Made by a program: the position numbers and the translations under genes. Source: Nocardia puris (GTDB lineage Bacteria > Actinomycetota > Actinomycetes > Mycobacteriales > Mycobacteriaceae). From it: 64,000 bases of DNA. Each line of letters begins with the position of its first letter. Position 1 is the stretch's first letter. Below, one piece after another: positions 1 through 10,046 of this stretch. The notes under the pieces were generated by a model. That model ran no database searches, was not told the DNA's origin, and saw only the letters and a program-made list of their open reading frames with translations. The DNA is taken from the NCBI RefSeq assembly GCF_003315035.1, contig NZ_QNRE01000001.1, forward strand, positions 1,089,224 to 1,153,223. The letters are read 5' to 3'.

Positions 1-85
1 GCAGTTCGCCGCCCCGGCGTCACGTGGCGACGCGCGGGGCGCACCCGCGAACCCCCGCGTCCCGCGCGCCTGTACCCTCTCCCGC

Positions 86-1153
86 ATGCCGGTGAGCGCA
101 CTCGTACGCACCCGATTCCGCACTGTCGCCGCCCGGTTCGGCGCGGCCGCCGTGGCCGTCTGCTGTGCCGCCGCGATGGCCGGATGCTCCTCGGAGTCCG
201 ATCCCGCGAGCTCCATCGTGCGCACCACGACCAGCATCGCGGGCGCGGGCGTGGTCGGCCTGGAGCGCGACACCACGCAGGCGTGCCCGCTGCCGAGCGC
301 GCCCGACGCCAGTGGCGCGACGCGAAGCGTCACGCACGCGGCGGGCGTCACGGAGGTGCCCGCCGATCCGCAGCGCATCGTCGTGCTCACCACCTCGGCG
401 CTGGACGCGGCGTGCGCGGTCGGGCTGTGGGAGCGTGTGGTGGGCGCGGTGACGGTGCCCGGGGAGCGCCCGCAGCCGATGTTCCTCGGCTACGGCGTGC
501 TGGAGATCCCCGGCCTCGGGACGGCCGCCGCCCCCGATCCGGCGAAGATCGCCGAGCTGAACCCCGACGTCATCCTCGGTGATGTGCCGTCGGGCGCGGC
601 CACCTACGAGGCGCTCAGCGCCATCGCCCCGACCGTGCTGGTGGGTTCGCCGGCCAATTGGCAGGCCGAATTCACCGCCTACGCAGAAGGTTTGAACCGC
701 CGCGCCGCCGCCGACGCGGCCCTCACGGCCTACCGGACCGAGGCCCGCGAGACCGGTGTCGCGCTGGCGGCCGAACTCACCGAGGCGTCGGTCGTGCGGA
801 TCACCGCCGACACCGTCCAGGTCCAGGGCGACAACAGTTTCGCGGGCCAGGTGCTGGCCGACGTCGGCGTGCGCCGCCCCGCCGCCCAGCGCCGGGCGTC
901 CTTCGACGTCCAGCCCGGCGCGTACGCGACCGAGGTCGAGGGCGATCTCGTGTACGTCATCCTGGCCGGCCCCGAGGGCACCGAGTACGGCGAGCGGGTC
1001 ATGCGCGGTGACGAGTGGAAGGACCTCGGCGCGTCCACCGACCGCCGCGTCTTCGCGGTGGAGGACCATGTCTGGCGCGGCGACGGCCTCACCGCCGCCC
1101 GCGCCCTCCTCACCGACCTGCGCGACACCCTCAACGGCTACGTGAACGACTGA
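86..1153 (+). CDS. Iron-siderophore ABC transporter substrate-binding lipoprotein (FecB/FepB-like)
   Basis: Predicted 355-residue periplasmic binding protein that would capture a ferric siderophore and pass it to an ABC importer. The N-terminus has arginines, a hydrophobic stretch (about residues 14-30) and a lipobox Met-Ala-Gly-Cys with the lipidated Cys at 34. The rest follows the class III binding-protein plan: a first lobe with PQRIVVLTTSALDAACAVG and LNPDVILGD (about 95-165), a helical linker, and a second lobe ending near 350. No permease or ATPase gene is adjacent in the window, so the partner must lie to the left or elsewhere. The start has no strong ribosome-binding site; an alternative nearby start cannot be excluded. 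Family confident, ligand inferred. Confidence 0.85.
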   Translation: MPVSALVRTRFRTVAARFGAAAVAVCCAAAMAGCSSESDPASSIVRTTTSIAGAGVVGLERDTTQACPLPSAPDASGATRSVTHAAGVTEVPADPQRIVVLTTSALDAACAVGLWERVVGAVTVPGERPQPMFLGYGVLEIPGLGTAAAPDPAKIAELNPDVILGDVPSGAATYEALSAIAPTVLVGSPANWQAEFTAYAEGLNRRAAADAALTAYRTEARETGVALAAELTEASVVRITADTVQVQGDNSFAGQVLADVGVRRPAAQRRASFDVQPGAYATEVEGDLVYVILAGPEGTEYGERVMRGDEWKDLGASTDRRVFAVEDHVWRGDGLTAARALLTDLRDTLNGYVND

Positions 1154-1260
1154 GCGACCACCCGCATCGCCTCACAGCGAACTCCCAGCGATTGCCCAGG
1201 GTGGGCGGAGTGGGCGCGCCTACCTTCGGCCAGGACACGGAACCGCAAGGAGGACGCAGG

Positions 1261-2133
1261 ATGGCCGAGGAACGGGACGAACACGATCTGGGGTTGGCGC
1301 ACGACCTGAGGGTGATGTCGCGCAGGCGGGCGCTGTTCTTCCTCGGGGCCGCCGGGGCGGCGACGGCCGTCGCGGGGTGCGCGGCAACCGATGGTGGTGG
1401 CGCGACGACGACCACCGCGACCACCTCGGAGCTGCCCGAGGCCGCGCCGCAGGAGACCGCCGGTCCCTACCCCGGCGACGGGTCGAACGGACCCAACGTG
1501 CTGATCGAGTCGGGCGTGGTGCGCTCCGACATCACGAGCAGCTTCGGCGCGTATTCCGGAGTGGCGCAAGGTGTTCCGATGACGCTGGAACTCTCGCTGC
1601 ACGATCTGGCCGCCGGTGCGGTCGGCGCGGGCATGGCGGTCTACGTGTGGCATTGCGACCGCGAGGGCAACTACTCCCTCTACAGCCCCGGCGTCACCGA
1701 ACAGAACTACCTGCGCGGGGTGCAGGTGGCGGACTCCGCCGGCAAGGTCACCTTCACCTCGATCTTCCCCGCCTGCTATACGGGACGCTGGCCGCACATC
1801 CACTTCGAGGTCTACGACTCCCTGGAAACCGCCGTCGCCGGCAGCAACGCCCGGCTGACCTCGCAGATCGCCCTGCCCGAGGAGGTCTGCACCGAGGTGT
1901 TCGCCTACGACTCCGGCTACTCCGCCAGCGTGCGCAATCTGTCCGGCGTCACGCTCGCCTCGGACAACGTCTTCGGCGACGGGTGGGACGCCGAGATGGC
2001 GACCGTCGCCGGGACGCCGGCCACCGGCCTCGCGGTCTCGCTCACAATCGGCGTCGCGGCCAAGTCAGAGAACGTCGAATCCGGAACAGGACCGGGCGGC
2101 GGCGGGCCGGGCGGTCCCCCGCCGGGACGCTGA
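1261..2133 (+). CDS. Secreted intradiol ring-cleavage dioxygenase-like protein
   Basis: 290-residue member of the protocatechuate/catechol intradiol dioxygenase fold. The N-terminus has a twin-arginine stretch (SRRRALFFLG, about residues 20-29) followed by a hydrophobic segment and an AGC lipobox-like site near residue 41, so it is probably exported by Tat and perhaps lipidated. The mature part has the family signature ETAGPYPGDG and the metal-site motif WPHIHFEVYD; Tyr and His ligands of Fe(III) appear preserved. The C-terminus is Gly/Pro-rich. I start it at ATG 1261 because AAGGAGG lies just upstream. Exported members of this family are common in actinomycetes; their substrate is not known, so an aromatic substrate is only inferred. 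Confidence 0.82.
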   Translation: MAEERDEHDLGLAHDLRVMSRRRALFFLGAAGAATAVAGCAATDGGGATTTTATTSELPEAAPQETAGPYPGDGSNGPNVLIESGVVRSDITSSFGAYSGVAQGVPMTLELSLHDLAAGAVGAGMAVYVWHCDREGNYSLYSPGVTEQNYLRGVQVADSAGKVTFTSIFPACYTGRWPHIHFEVYDSLETAVAGSNARLTSQIALPEEVCTEVFAYDSGYSASVRNLSGVTLASDNVFGDGWDAEMATVAGTPATGLAVSLTIGVAAKSENVESGTGPGGGGPGGPPPGR

Positions 2134-2283
2134 GTGAGGATGATCCCGTTGCGGGGCAGGAACTTTCCCAGCGACGGCACCGTCCGAGCCACCGTCGCAC
2201 ACGAGACGATCCCTGCCCCCGACGCCACGCGCGAACGAAATACCCTGCGGGACAGTCGAACCCGCCCACTCCGGCACGGGAAC

Positions 2284-2318
2284 GAAAAACGGCGGCGGGC
2301 AAGGCAACCCGCCGCCGT
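2284..2318 (-). terminator. Rho-independent terminator of nrdF
   Basis: Perfect 11-bp stem (ACGGCGGCGGG at 2289-2299 with its complement at 2308-2318) and an 8-nt loop, followed on the minus strand by a run of T (the A-run at 2285-2289). It lies 15 nt after the nrdF stop codon. Confidence 0.85.
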
Positions 2319-2332
2319 TCAACGGACGGAAC

Positions 2333-3400
<1,068 letters not shown>

Positions 3401-3642
3401 CGCGACACTGCGGAATGCCGACCCCTCGATCCGTGGGGAACCCGCCGCGCGCGGCACCCATTGTGCGCGACGCGGCGCCGGGGCGATGCAGCGGTCCCCC
3501 GACTCCGCGGCGCGTGTCGCCCAGGGTTAGCTGGGCGCGCCCTGTTGTCCCAGCCCGCGCCCGTGCGGCAGACTCGGCGCGGCGATCGGGTTCCGGTCGC
3601 CGCGCCCGAGCCGGGCGCCCGGACCGAAGAAGGGGGACTCCC

Positions 3643-4620
3643 GTGCGCCGAACCCTGCTCGCGGCCGCCGCCGTGGCACTCGCCGTCAGTGGTTGTCAGA
3701 GTGATCCGGCCGAGGAGGCCGCGCCGACCGGTGGATTCTGGGGCACGGCACCGGCGAATGAGGAGCAGCGTCTCGAGGTGCTCGAGCGCGCCCGCCTGAT
3801 CGATCCGTGCGCGCTGCTGACCCGGGACCGGCTCGGCGAACTCGGCGAGGTGCGCGAGGTTACCCAGAACGACATCTCCGCCTGCCAGGCCTCGGTCGGC
3901 CCGGAGTCGCTGGACGAGCGCATCGAGCTGAGCTGGTCGGTGGAGGTGCCCGGCACCGCGTCGGAGCGAGCCGAGGAGGGTGAGGTCATCCAGGTCGGCG
4001 ATGCTTCGGTGCGCCTGCTCAGCGACGCCGACGCTCTCGGCGAGGAGTCCGTCGCCTCGATGACCCGGCTCGGCTGCCATGCGGCGGCGGAACTCCCTTC
4101 CGGCGCGGAATTCGTACTCGACATCCGCATTTCGCGCGACCAGGACGCCTGCGCGGTCGCGACCGAACTGACCGAGTCGGCACTGACGGAGTGGTGGCAG
4201 GACCCCCGACCGGGCACCTCACCCGACGGCGCGCGCACCGTGCTGACCGGCGCCGATCCGTGCGCCGTCACCGGGAAACTCGGCGTCACCGTCCCGGCCG
4301 ATGAGCAGACGCTGAGCGTGTGCCGTTTCGTCTACCGGGACAGCGAGGTGATCGTCACCTACGAGTACGAGGAAGAATCGCTCGCCACCGGCGACGAGGC
4401 CGCGTTCACCGTGGGTGAGCGCCCGGTGTACGCGCTCGGCCCGAGCGGCGGCGGGGAGTTCGGGAACATCCGCTCCTACAGCGCCGTCGTGGGCCCCGCA
4501 CTCTACCCCGGCGTCGACCCGGGCACGTTCAGCAGTCCGACCGTGCCCTCGGTCCGCGCGACGGGCACCGAGGGCGTGGTCGAGGACGTGCTGCGCGAGC
4601 TGCTGCCGACCATCTCGTAA
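3643..4620 (+). CDS. DUF3558-type lipoprotein
   Basis: 325-residue predicted secreted lipoprotein. A short signal peptide ends in the lipobox Val-Ser-Gly-Cys (Cys 18). Two repeated halves each hold a segment typical of DUF3558 proteins of Nocardia and mycobacteria: DPCALLTRDRLGELG (about 52-66) and a second ADPCAVTGKLGVTVP (about 205), each with paired cysteines. GTG 3643 is chosen because it gives a clean signal peptide and follows AGGGGG. The biochemical function of the family is unknown; cell-surface location is inferred from the lipobox. Confidence 0.8.
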   Translation: MRRTLLAAAAVALAVSGCQSDPAEEAAPTGGFWGTAPANEEQRLEVLERARLIDPCALLTRDRLGELGEVREVTQNDISACQASVGPESLDERIELSWSVEVPGTASERAEEGEVIQVGDASVRLLSDADALGEESVASMTRLGCHAAAELPSGAEFVLDIRISRDQDACAVATELTESALTEWWQDPRPGTSPDGARTVLTGADPCAVTGKLGVTVPADEQTLSVCRFVYRDSEVIVTYEYEEESLATGDEAAFTVGERPVYALGPSGGGEFGNIRSYSAVVGPALYPGVDPGTFSSPTVPSVRATGTEGVVEDVLRELLPTIS

Positions 4621-4648
4621 GCCGTTCTCGCGCAGCGTCTTTCGCCGC

Positions 4649-6013
4649 TCAGATGCCCAGCACCAGCTTGGCGGTGGTGAAGTAGATGACGAGGCCGGTG
4701 GCGTCCACCAGGGTGGTCACCATCGGCGCCGACACCACGGCGGGGTCGATGCGCAGCTTCTTCGCCAGCAGCGGCATGGTGCCGCCGATGGTGGCGGCCC
4801 ACCCGCAGATCAACACCAGGGTGACCGCGACGACCACCGCGATGCGCGGGCCGACGAACACCGCAGCGATCGCCAAACCCGCTGCGGCCAAGAGGCTTCC
4901 GAGCACGAGGCCGACTCGGCACTCGCGCCAGATGACCTTGAACAGGTCGGAGCCGCGCACCTCGCCGACCGCCAGCGCGCGCACGCACGCGGTGGCGGCC
5001 TGCGCGCCCGCGTTGCCGCCCGCGCCGATCAGCAGTGGGATGAACAGCGCCAGCTGCGCGACCTGCTCGAGGGTGCCCTCGAAGAATCCGGTCACGCTCA
5101 CGGTGAGCGTCGCCGCGAACAGCAGCAGCATCAGCCACAGCGCCCGGTAGCGGGCCAGCTGGAACACCCCGGCCGCCATGTAGTGGCCCTCCCACGGCGC
5201 GGAACCGGCCTGGCGGGCGACGTCCTCGCTGTCGGCGGCCTCGATCACCTCGACCGCGTCGTCGATGGTGAGCAGACCGACCAGGCGGTCCTCGCTGTCC
5301 ACGACGGGCAGGTTGATGTCGTTGGTCTCGCGCATCAGCCGGGCCGCCTTCTCGGCGGCGTCGGTGGCGCGCGCGAACGCGGGTTCGGTGACGACCAGCT
5401 CCGAGACCATGGTCTCGGGTTCGGCCAGCACGAGTTCACGCAGCTCGACGATGCCGGTGAGCCTGCGGCCCGAATCCACCACGGGCAGCGTGTAGACGGT
5501 CTCGGCCGCGCTGCCCTTCGCGCGGACCATCGCCAGGGCCTGCGCGACCGTGAGGTTCCGGGGCAGCGCGACCACTTCGGGCGTCATGTACTGGCCCGCC
5601 GACCCCTCGGGGTAGCCGAGCAGGCTGGCGGTCATGCGCCGCTCGCGCGGGCTCAGGCCGGCGAGCACTTTCTTGGCGACCTTGGCCGGGGCCTCGCGGA
5701 GCATGCGGGCGCGATCGTCGGGGGCCATGCCCTCGACCAGGTCGCGGAAGCTCTGGTCGCGCAGGCCCTGCAGGATCTGCTGCTGGTCGACCGGTTCGAG
5801 TTCCTCGAAGACGGCCAGCGCGCGGTCCTTGTCGAGCAGGCGGAAGGCGACGCCGGCCTGCACCGCGTCCATGCGGGCCAGTTGGTCGGCGATGACGTGC
5901 GGCGGCTGGTCGCCGAGCCAGTCCAGCGCGGCCGCCATCCGGTGTTCGGCGACGAGGTCGGTGAGGGTTTCAGGGGTCGTCGGACGTGCTTCGATCAGGT
6001 CGATCTGCGACAT
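4649..6013 (-). CDS. mgtE: Magnesium transporter MgtE
   Basis: 454-residue Mg2+ channel of the MgtE/SLC41 family. The order is the classic one: helical N domain (about 10-130), two CBS domains (about 135-255) that sense cytosolic Mg2+, and a five-helix membrane part (about 280-454). The membrane part carries the family signature GGNAGAQAATACVRALAVGE and a last helix near WAATIGGTMPLLAKKLRIDP. Length and domain content are complete. It is convergent with the DUF3558 gene, with 28 nt between the stops. The ATG follows GGGAGG at close range. The 5' region contains an inverted repeat described separately. Confidence 0.95.
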   Translation of the reverse strand: MSQIDLIEARPTTPETLTDLVAEHRMAAALDWLGDQPPHVIADQLARMDAVQAGVAFRLLDKDRALAVFEELEPVDQQQILQGLRDQSFRDLVEGMAPDDRARMLREAPAKVAKKVLAGLSPRERRMTASLLGYPEGSAGQYMTPEVVALPRNLTVAQALAMVRAKGSAAETVYTLPVVDSGRRLTGIVELRELVLAEPETMVSELVVTEPAFARATDAAEKAARLMRETNDINLPVVDSEDRLVGLLTIDDAVEVIEAADSEDVARQAGSAPWEGHYMAAGVFQLARYRALWLMLLLFAATLTVSVTGFFEGTLEQVAQLALFIPLLIGAGGNAGAQAATACVRALAVGEVRGSDLFKVIWRECRVGLVLGSLLAAAGLAIAAVFVGPRIAVVVAVTLVLICGWAATIGGTMPLLAKKLRIDPAVVSAPMVTTLVDATGLVIYFTTAKLVLGI

Positions 6014-6370
6014 GGGAGGTCCTCAGCACAGCGTGGGGTGTAAGAGAGCACGGGTACACCGCGCGGGCGCCCACCCTGGACGCAGACCTACCGGGTATGC
6101 GAAGGGGCGGCGCCGCGCGGCCTTCGACTGGGAGGTTCACTGCGCATGACATCCACCTCCCGCTCGTCACCGGCCCGACCCGACTGGTCGCGGCCTCGCC
6201 AAAGGATTTCCACAGTGATCGGACACGAATGCGTCCCCGTCGCAGGATACACGCCCCCGCGGAAATGATCACATCGGTTGGCGTGTCGCCTGGTGCGTGG
6301 TCCGATTCGCCGGGATCGGTGTCACCGCAACGGATTCCGCTTCGCCCGCGTGATCCGTCACGCACCGGCG
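6014..6370. other. Gene-less region upstream of mgtE with a 7-bp inverted repeat
   Basis: No credible gene is seen in these 357 bases. The only clear structure is GGGAGGT (6130-6136) pairing with ACCTCCC (6155-6161) around an 18-nt loop, 117-148 bp upstream of mgtE. I do not recognise an M-box core or another Mg2+ riboswitch. Confidence 0.4.
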
Positions 6371-6871
6371 CTATCGGGTGACCGAGGCCACCACGGCCGT
6401 CTCCACGGCGGGCCACGTCGCCACGTGCTCGACCCAGTCCGGCGCCGGTTCGGGCTGGACGCCGAACAGATACAGGTGCGGCACCAGCCCGCGCAAGGCG
6501 CGATGCACGTCCAGCCGGTCGTCGATCATGTGGGTGATGCCGAGTTCGGCGCAGTGCGCCGCCTTCTCGTGGCGACGCAGGCAGAACCGCACGTTCTCGC
6601 GCGGAATGCCGGTGCGCCCGTGGAAATCGTGGTGCTCGAGCCACTGCCGGGTGCGCTCCTGCACCCGCGGACCGCATTTGGAGATCACCCACGCCCGCCC
6701 CGCGAACAGCGGCACCAGCCTGGCGATCACTTCGAAAGCGTTGGGGCTGGCCGGAGTTCGCATCGCCTCCGCGAACCCACCCGACAGGAACACCGTGTCG
6801 GCTTCCCCCGAAGCCAACGTCGCCCCCTGAATCACCCGCCCGAAATCCACTCCGAGCCCAACTCTGTTCAT
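6371..6871 (-). CDS. HAD-superfamily-like hydrolase
   Basis: 166-residue protein with haloacid-dehalogenase features: GLGVDFGRVIQG at the N-terminus (motif I region; the second acidic residue of the usual DxDxT is a Gly), a basic segment with WVISKCGP in the middle, and a late acidic motif GITHMIDDRLDVHRAL (motif IV, paired Asp). The missing second Asp of motif I means phosphatase activity should not be assumed. Start chosen at ATG 6871, which has GGAG 9 nt upstream; an ATG at 6880 is also possible. It stands alone, transcribed away from the LLM gene. Substrate unknown. Confidence 0.65.
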   Translation of the reverse strand: MNRVGLGVDFGRVIQGATLASGEADTVFLSGGFAEAMRTPASPNAFEVIARLVPLFAGRAWVISKCGPRVQERTRQWLEHHDFHGRTGIPRENVRFCLRRHEKAAHCAELGITHMIDDRLDVHRALRGLVPHLYLFGVQPEPAPDWVEHVATWPAVETAVVASVTR

Positions 6872-7056
6872 CTCATTCATCTCCGGCCAGCATGACCCAC
6901 CCACCCCACCCCGGTCGACCCATTTTCGGCAGTCCCGCAGTGGCCCGGAGTTCGGCGCGGCGCGCGTTAAATGGTTGATCGTGGGGGGTGGGGCGGTGAG
7001 AGTGGGTGGGGGCGGCGGGTCGTCGTCTGTCGAGTCATGCCCGGAAGGAGAGCGCG

Positions 7057-8049
7057 GTGCGCTTCGGATTGTTCGTTCCGCAAGGGTGGCGGTTGGATCT
7101 GGTGGGGATCGAGCCCGCCGCGCAGTGGGAGGTGATGCGGGGGCTGGCGCAGCGGGCCGACGCGCGTCCGGAGTGGGAGTCGATCTGGGTGTACGACCAT
7201 TTCCACACCGTGCCGGTGCCGACCGAGGAGGCGACGCACGAGGCGTGGACGCTGATCTCGGCGTTCGGCGCGGTCACCTCGCGGGTGCGGCTCGGCCAGA
7301 TGTGTACCGCGATCAGCTACCGCAACCCCGTGTACCTGGCGAAGGTGGCGGCGACCGCCGACATCATCTCCGGCGGACGCGTCGAGATGGGCATCGGCGC
7401 GGGGTGGTACGAACACGAGTGGCGCGCTTACGGTTACGGCTTCCCGCCGGCCGGTGAGCGCCTGCGCCGCCTCGACGAGGGCGTGCAGATCTTCCGGCAG
7501 GCGTGGACCACCGGCGTCGCGACCCTGGACGGCGAGGACTATCAGGTGGACGGCGCGATCGTGCGCCCGCTGCCCTTGCAGGAGGGCGGCATCCCGCTGT
7601 GGATCGCGGGCGGCGGAGAGAAGAAGACGCTGCGCATCGCCGCGAAGTACGCGAACTACACCAACTTCAGCGGCGTGATCGAGGAGTTCACCCGCAAGTC
7701 CGACATCCTGCGCGACCACTGCGCCGAGGTGGGCACCGATTTCGACGCGATCACGCGCACCGCCAACTTCAACGTCGCGATCGGCGCCACCGAAGCCGAG
7801 GTCCAGCAGCGCCTCGACGACCTGCGCGCCCGCCTGGCCCCGTTCGTCGGCGAGGAGGCCGCCGCCCTGCGCGTGCAGGAACAGTTCGGCACGTCCGCCA
7901 CCGTCGGCACCCCGGAGCAGATCGTGGAGAAGCTGGGCAAGGTCGGCGACCTCGGCCTCGCCTACGCCATCCTCAACTTCCCCGAGTCGGCGTACGACAC
8001 CTCCGGTATCGAACTCTTCGAACGCGAAGTGATCCCGGCCCTGCGCTGA
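7057..8049 (+). CDS. LLM-class (probably F420-dependent) oxidoreductase
   Basis: 330-residue luciferase-like monooxygenase-fold protein. It opens with RFGLFVPQGW, has SIWVYDHFHTVP (about 45-56), and the central AATADIISGGRVEMGIGAGW that marks the F420/FMN-binding barrel of this superfamily. In Nocardia and mycobacteria, proteins of this subgroup normally use coenzyme F420 as hydride carrier; that cofactor choice is inferred from the family. GTG 7057 follows GGAAGGAG at ideal spacing. No neighbour hints at the substrate. Confidence 0.83.
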   Translation: MRFGLFVPQGWRLDLVGIEPAAQWEVMRGLAQRADARPEWESIWVYDHFHTVPVPTEEATHEAWTLISAFGAVTSRVRLGQMCTAISYRNPVYLAKVAATADIISGGRVEMGIGAGWYEHEWRAYGYGFPPAGERLRRLDEGVQIFRQAWTTGVATLDGEDYQVDGAIVRPLPLQEGGIPLWIAGGGEKKTLRIAAKYANYTNFSGVIEEFTRKSDILRDHCAEVGTDFDAITRTANFNVAIGATEAEVQQRLDDLRARLAPFVGEEAAALRVQEQFGTSATVGTPEQIVEKLGKVGDLGLAYAILNFPESAYDTSGIELFEREVIPALR

Positions 8050-8092
8050 GTGGGTGCGCCGGTATCGGTGTTCGCGACGGAACCGAACTCCC

Positions 8093-9493
8093 TCAGGCCC
8101 ATCCAGATTCATACGCATCCACCCGTCCGTCGGCGATGGCGGTGACGAGTTGGGTGTGGTCGCGTTCGGTTTGGTCTGCGTAGGCGTTGGCGAAATTCAC
8201 CAGGGTGGTGTCGGTGCGGGGGGAGGTGCCGAGGTAGTCGGCGATGCGGGAGGCGTCGCCGGAGCGGGCGTGGGCGCGGGCCAGGACTCTGGCGCAGGCG
8301 CGGGCGAAGTGTTCGAGCTGGGGCGCCACCATGGGGCCGTCGGCGGTGATCTTCATATCGCGGAACTGGCGGACGTAGAAGTCCATGTCGGCGACGCGTG
8401 TCCAGCCGAGGAACTGGTCGGTGGTGGCCTGGAGCATGCGCTGGCCGTGCGCGACGCGGGAGCCGTGGTTGTCGTAGCGGCTCGGCGCGAGGAAGTTCTC
8501 GTACACCGAGGGGCCCGCCTGTTTGACCTGCACGAAGAACGGGTCGCCGGTGCGGCGTTCCTCCAGCAGCGCCAGCAGCACCCGCATGCCGACGCTGCCC
8601 ACGCCGACCACCTGCCGCACCACGTCGATCACGCGGTAGCGGGTGAGCAGCGACCAGATGTGGTCGGGCACGGATTCGGCGTACCCGTGCACGATGGCGG
8701 CGGCCAGCCTGCGGTGGTCGTCGCCGACCTCGATGCGGAACGGCGGCTGCTGGGTGATGCGCCGCCGTCCGTCGCGGATCTCGGTGAGCTTCTCGAACGC
8801 GCCGCGGCTGGTGCGTTTGCGCACCTTGCGCTCGATCTGCTGGGTCGCCATCTTCCGCGCCCGCGGCCCGAAGTAGCCGAGGAAGTCCTGCACGTCGACC
8901 CGCTCGTACCAGATGTCGATCTCGGGCGTGCCCGCGTACTCGGCCATGGCCTCCCGGTAGCCGGCCGAGGTGGCCGCGACCGCCGCGTCGGCCCGCTCGG
9001 GCGACACCCCGTTCTCCCGGGCGAGCACCACCAGCGAGGCCCCCAAGCGCAGCAGGTCCCATTCGAACGGGCCGGGCAGCGTCTCGTCGAAGTCGCGCAG
9101 GTCGAAGACGAGGTTGCGTTCGGGACTGGCCCACATGCCGAAGTTGAGCACGTGCGCGTCCCCGCACAGCTGCACCTCGATCCCGGTGTGCGGACGCGAG
9201 GCCAGATCGGCGGCCATCACCGCGGCCGCCCCGCGATAGTAGGTCCACGGCGAGGCCGCCATCCGCGCCATCCGGATCGGCACCAGATCCGTTGCGCGCA
9301 TGGCGTTCTGGGCGAGAATGGTCTCCAGGGCGTCGTGTCCGCGCCGGTCCGGGTCCCAGTCCCCCAGCGCCGAGCGCGACACGATCTTGCGCGCCCCCCG
9401 CCCCCGCGCGCCCCGCTCGGGCCGCTCGATCCCCGCCCGCGGTGACAGTGGAGGGTCGAGTTCTTCCGGCTCGACGGTGGCAGCGAGGGTCAT
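8093..9493 (-). CDS. DUF2252 family protein
   Basis: 466-residue cytosolic protein of the DUF2252 family, which has a kinase-like fold but no proven reaction. Recognisable segments are LVPIRMARMAASPWTYYRG (about 80-98), CGDAHVLNFGMWASPERN (about 120) and the acidic motif VFDLRDFDETLPGPFEWD (about 138-155), resembling the catalytic and Mg2+-binding loops of phosphotransferases. ATG 9493 is preceded by GGAGG at 5 nt; upstream in-frame extension is rejected. It is convergent with the LLM gene. No function can be assigned from the context. Confidence 0.8.
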   Translation of the reverse strand: MTLAATVEPEELDPPLSPRAGIERPERGARGRGARKIVSRSALGDWDPDRRGHDALETILAQNAMRATDLVPIRMARMAASPWTYYRGAAAVMAADLASRPHTGIEVQLCGDAHVLNFGMWASPERNLVFDLRDFDETLPGPFEWDLLRLGASLVVLARENGVSPERADAAVAATSAGYREAMAEYAGTPEIDIWYERVDVQDFLGYFGPRARKMATQQIERKVRKRTSRGAFEKLTEIRDGRRRITQQPPFRIEVGDDHRRLAAAIVHGYAESVPDHIWSLLTRYRVIDVVRQVVGVGSVGMRVLLALLEERRTGDPFFVQVKQAGPSVYENFLAPSRYDNHGSRVAHGQRMLQATTDQFLGWTRVADMDFYVRQFRDMKITADGPMVAPQLEHFARACARVLARAHARSGDASRIADYLGTSPRTDTTLVNFANAYADQTERDHTQLVTAIADGRVDAYESGWA

Positions 9494-9639
9494 CCCGCCT
9501 CCTGGACTCGGTGCCGTCGAGCACGCTCCGGCACAACGGGTGTGCGAACTGCCCACAGCATAGGCCGCGAGCAACCCCGCAGCTGTCGAATTCACCACCG
9601 CGCCCGCCGAACCCGACCAGCGTGCGGCACAGTGACGAG

Positions 9640-9993
9640 ATGAGCTACGTCTTCGACGTCGGCGGTGAGACCGTGTGGAGCCCCGCCCTGCGGGTCGGCG
9701 ACCTGTATGTGCGCGCGGCCCTGAACATCGCGGACGTGCTGGGCGTGCCCAGCGGCCTGACCGCGGAGGCCGAGGACCTGTGGCAGATCGACATCGACGC
9801 GTTCGAGGGCCTGATCACGGCCGTGCGCGAGGTGTATTTCACGCGGCACCACGAGATCCAGCGAGCCCTGCTCGCCGGGGTGCTCGGGCCGGCGATCGTG
9901 ATGCTCGACCGCGCCGGTCGCCCGATCGAGCCCCGTTCCACCGCCGAGCGGGATTTCGCGGCGTGGGCGCGCACGCTCTCGATGCCGCGCTAG
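9640..9993 (+). CDS. Small hypothetical protein
   Basis: 117 residues, no signal peptide or membrane segment, acidic, with mixed alpha/beta character (VGDLYVRAALNIADVLGVPS, then a helical half with AFEGLITAVREVYFTRHHE). I do not recognise the family. The coding pattern is convincing (third-position GC is high) and the gene sits between the DUF2252 gene and nrdE, separated from nrdE by a terminator. The ribosome-binding site is weak, so the start is uncertain. Confidence 0.6.
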   Translation: MSYVFDVGGETVWSPALRVGDLYVRAALNIADVLGVPSGLTAEAEDLWQIDIDAFEGLITAVREVYFTRHHEIQRALLAGVLGPAIVMLDRAGRPIEPRSTAERDFAAWARTLSMPR

Positions 9994-10003
9994 AACGCCG
10001 AAA

Positions 10004-10031
10004 GGGGCGGCCTCCCAATGGAAGCCGCCCC
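10004..10031 (-). terminator. Terminator of the nrdHIE operon
   Basis: GGGGCGGC at 10004-10011 pairs with GCCGCCCC at 10024-10031 (12-nt loop), and on the minus strand the stem is followed by TTT. It lies 16 nt after the nrdE stop. Confidence 0.75.
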
Positions 10032-10046
10032 GAACTCCGACGATGC

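Noticed and set aside
6014-6370. M-box or other Mg2+ riboswitch before mgtE
   Set aside because: No conserved core sequence recognised; only one simple inverted repeat. A covariance-model scan would decide.
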